From Candidatus Saccharimonadia bacterium (lineage in GTDB: Bacteria > Patescibacteriota > Saccharimonadia > Saccharimonadales > Saccharimonadaceae), in contig JALRBE010000023.1 of the NCBI GenBank assembly GCA_023262335.1, positions 9,660 to 16,045 of the forward strand: a stretch of 6,386 nucleotides of DNA, given 5' to 3'. The position numbers and the translations under genes are program-made. Positions 4,985 to 6,386 of this stretch are shown piece after piece (the first letter of the stretch is position 1; every line of letters starts with the position of its first letter). The notes beneath the pieces were generated by a model, which saw nothing but the letters and a program-made list of their open reading frames with translations, was not told the origin of the DNA and made no database searches.

Positions 4985-5398
4985 ATGAACACGAAAATCC
5001 GTTTCGCTCTGGTGGGCGCCGTCAATACCGCGGTCGATGTCGTCATCCTGTTCGTTTTGGCGGTAGGGTTTGGTGTCGTGCCGTTTCTTGCGAACGTGGT
5101 TTCGACGTCGGCGGCGCTCGTGACCAGCTACATGTTGAACAAAAAGGCGGTGTTTCGGGACGCGGACGCAAAACGCGCCAAGCAATTCGCCGCGTTCGTC
5201 GCTGTGACGCTCGTTGGCATATGGGGGATCCAGGGCGGTGTCATTTGGGGAGTCGGCGCGGCTGCTCGGGAATTGTTCGGGGCCGAGGGGGCGGCGGTAC
5301 TACTGGCAGCGAAAGCGATCGCGACGGTCTTTACGCTGACATGGAACTACCTTTGGTACAGCCGGGTTATTTTCGCCAAGCGAAACGACGCCCAATGA
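4985..5398 (+). CDS. GtrA-like membrane protein
   Basis: The 137-aa product fits the GtrA family of small four-span membrane proteins, thought to help move or present polyprenyl-phosphate-linked sugars for surface polysaccharide or protein glycosylation. Family marks are RFALVGAVNTAVD at 6-18, ending in the conserved NT..D; the LNKKAVF segment at 51-57; and a C-terminal KAIATVFTLTWNYLWYSRVIF (110-130) with its conserved Trp-Asn. Likely membrane segments are about 5-28, 33-51, 67-92 and 103-126, with a short basic tail. The ATG at 4985 is preferred over an in-frame ATG at 4934 because it follows the -10 box by 7 nt and starts directly at the conserved N-terminus; the longer form would translate through the promoter. 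It is followed 17 nt later by the glycosyltransferase on the same strand, which fits a shared role. The family is well supported; the particular sugar is unknown. Confidence 0.93.
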   Translation: MNTKIRFALVGAVNTAVDVVILFVLAVGFGVVPFLANVVSTSAALVTSYMLNKKAVFRDADAKRAKQFAAFVAVTLVGIWGIQGGVIWGVGAAARELFGAEGAAVLLAAKAIATVFTLTWNYLWYSRVIFAKRNDAQ

Positions 5399-5401
5399 TG
5401 A

Positions 5402-5407
5402 TAAACT
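5402..5407 (+). promoter_or_regulatory. Possible -10 box of the glycosyltransferase gene
   Basis: TAAACT matches the -10 consensus at four of six bases and ends 8 nt before the ATG at 5416, the same spacing as other genes here. TATAGC at 5408-5413 is closer to consensus but only 2 nt from the ATG. No Shine-Dalgarno is present in the 17-nt gap, so the start is either leaderless or served by coupling to the GtrA-like gene. Confidence 0.25.
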
Positions 5408-5415
5408 TATAGCAT

Positions 5416-6386
5416 ATGTTCCGTCTGTTCCGCCGAGAGAACCCGCTGCTGCCGAAACTCGCGTGGTTCGACGTTGCCGTTCTCTTAGTTGGGATCAGCG
5501 CGTACGTGGCTATCGCCGCGAGCACGCTCACGAAATTCTCCATATGGTTCGACGAGGCGTTCGGCTCGTATCTGATACGGTTTGATTTCGCCGCGCTCAC
5601 GCGGTACACGGCGAACGATGTCCACCCGCCGTTCTATTACTGGCTACTGAAGGTGTGGTCAATGGCGTTCGGCAATACCGAGGCCGGCATACGGTCGATG
5701 AGCATCTTCTTCGCCGTGGTCACTATCGTCGTGGCGTTTTTGTTCGTATTACGGCGGTTCGGTCGCAAAGCGGCGTACGTGTCGCTTGTTCTGCTCGTGT
5801 TGACGCCGTTCTTCGTGCGGTACGGGCAAGAAGCTCGCATGTACACGTTGCTCACCGCGATCATCGTGTCGGCGACGTACCTTCTGACCTACGCCGTGGA
5901 AACGAAAAAACGTGCGGCATGGGTCGGGTACGGCGTCCTTTTGGCGCTCGGCATGCTCACGCAGTACTTTGCTGCCCTCGCCTGGATCGCGCATGCGGTA
6001 TGGCTGCTCGGTCGGGCTCGCCAGCCGCGTGATTCGTTTGCGAAAACGGTCCGACGCGCTTTGGATAAGAACGTTGTTGTCGCGTACGGCGTCGCGCTCC
6101 TGCTGTTCAGCTTTTGGTTGCCGTTCTTGGTCATTCAGTTCCTGACGATCCAGGGCCATGGGTTCTGGATCAAGCCGGTGACAACGGCGACCGTCCCCGA
6201 TTTTCTGACGAACGTGCTTCTGTTTACCGATTCGACGGGTGCTCAGTCGTGGTTGGCGCTCGGCCTCTATGCCATCGTCGGCACCCTGGCGGTCGCGGGG
6301 TACAGGCTGTTTCGTTCCTTGAAGGGCGAAGCGCGGTCTGACTATCTTTTGATCGTCCTGCTTATCGGCATTCCGCCGCTCATCCT
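5416..6386 (+). CDS. GT-C membrane glycosyltransferase, PMT/ArnT-like (partial, 3' end missing)
   Basis: The visible 323 codons have no stop and run off the right edge. The protein is a multi-span membrane enzyme of the GT-C fold (PMT_2/GT39-GT83-like), which moves a sugar from a polyprenyl-phosphate donor to an acceptor on the outer face. After a first membrane segment (about 17-37) comes the hallmark first outer loop with Asp46-Glu47 in WFDEAF, then NDVHPPFYYWLL (67-78), another family signature. RYGQEARMYTLL (135-146) matches the YxQEARMY motif typical of bacterial members. Further hydrophobic spans lie at about 92-112, 119-134, 145-160, 168-198, 220-243, 278-297 and 309 onward. It begins 17 nt after the GtrA-like gene on the same strand; pairing of these two families supports surface glycosylation. 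The start ATG gives a short basic N-terminus (MFRLFRRE) before the first span, as expected. GC matches rny rather than pyrB. Donor and acceptor are unknown. Confidence 0.93.
   Translation, partial: MFRLFRRENPLLPKLAWFDVAVLLVGISAYVAIAASTLTKFSIWFDEAFGSYLIRFDFAALTRYTANDVHPPFYYWLLKVWSMAFGNTEAGIRSMSIFFAVVTIVVAFLFVLRRFGRKAAYVSLVLLVLTPFFVRYGQEARMYTLLTAIIVSATYLLTYAVETKKRAAWVGYGVLLALGMLTQYFAALAWIAHAVWLLGRARQPRDSFAKTVRRALDKNVVVAYGVALLLFSFWLPFLVIQFLTIQGHGFWIKPVTTATVPDFLTNVLLFTDSTGAQSWLALGLYAIVGTLAVAGYRLFRSLKGEARSDYLLIVLLIGIPPLI

Noticed and set aside
4722..5185. Open frames over the tRNA on both strands (4722-4928 plus, 4751-5185 minus).
   Set aside because: They translate tRNA-Pro and the terminator. 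The peptide VKGLKPSTSRSQTGRAINCATP is the familiar false protein produced from a proline tRNA gene.
1..6386. A changed genetic code (TGA read as an amino acid), CRISPR array, insertion sequence or integrase.
   Set aside because: TGA ends the Nudix and GtrA-like genes at sensible family lengths. No regularly spaced repeats, transposase or integrase motifs are seen.

Overview
The window looks like a chromosomal piece of an ultra-small bacterium of the Candidate Phyla Radiation (Patescibacteria), most likely the Saccharibacteria (TM7). This is an inference. It rests on a fused winged-helix/Nudix protein whose N-terminal pattern I associate with that group, on very short intergenic gaps, on TATAAT-like boxes 6-9 nt before start codons, and on a gene for RNase Y next to unfamiliar small proteins. 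TGA is used as an ordinary stop, so there is no sign of the UGA-to-glycine code of Gracilibacteria/Absconditabacteria. Most of the window is about 58-60% GC by hand count of sample lines; pyrB stands out at about 47%.

Layout. 191-2056 (+): rny (RNase Y, complete, with its own Shine-Dalgarno) and then a 113-aa coiled-coil protein of unknown function. 2062-3607 (-): a two-gene unit transcribed towards the rny module, with a TrpF-like TIM-barrel protein first and a winged-helix/Nudix protein second; its 3' end is 5 nt from the coiled-coil gene. 3608-3727 is a 120-nt divergent intergenic region. 3728-4639 (+): pyrB (aspartate carbamoyltransferase catalytic chain) with all main active-site residues. 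4640-4836 is non-coding, with a hairpin built from copies of a tRNA T-arm segment and then a strong bidirectional terminator. 4837-4912 (-): tRNA-Pro(TGG) with encoded CCA. 4985-6386 (+): a GtrA-like membrane protein and the first 323 codons of a multi-span GT-C glycosyltransferase that runs off the end of the window.

How the genes may work together. RNase Y would be the membrane-anchored endonuclease for mRNA decay. The GtrA-like and GT-C proteins form a plausible pair for handling polyprenyl-phosphate sugars and decorating the cell surface. pyrB seems compositionally foreign and has no visible pyrimidine-pathway partners here. The TrpF-like and Nudix proteins are co-oriented and may be co-expressed; their substrates are not readable from the sequence.

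Most notable observations: (1) several genes have a -10 box placed so that transcription would start at or within about 2 nt of the ATG, suggesting leaderless mRNAs beside two genes with normal Shine-Dalgarno sites; (2) the tRNA-Pro replaces the near-universal G19-C56 tertiary pair with A19-U56, a matched double change; (3) the same variant T-arm segment recurs in inverted copies in the adjacent hairpin; (4) the TrpF-like protein has Ser where the catalytic Cys of TrpF would align.
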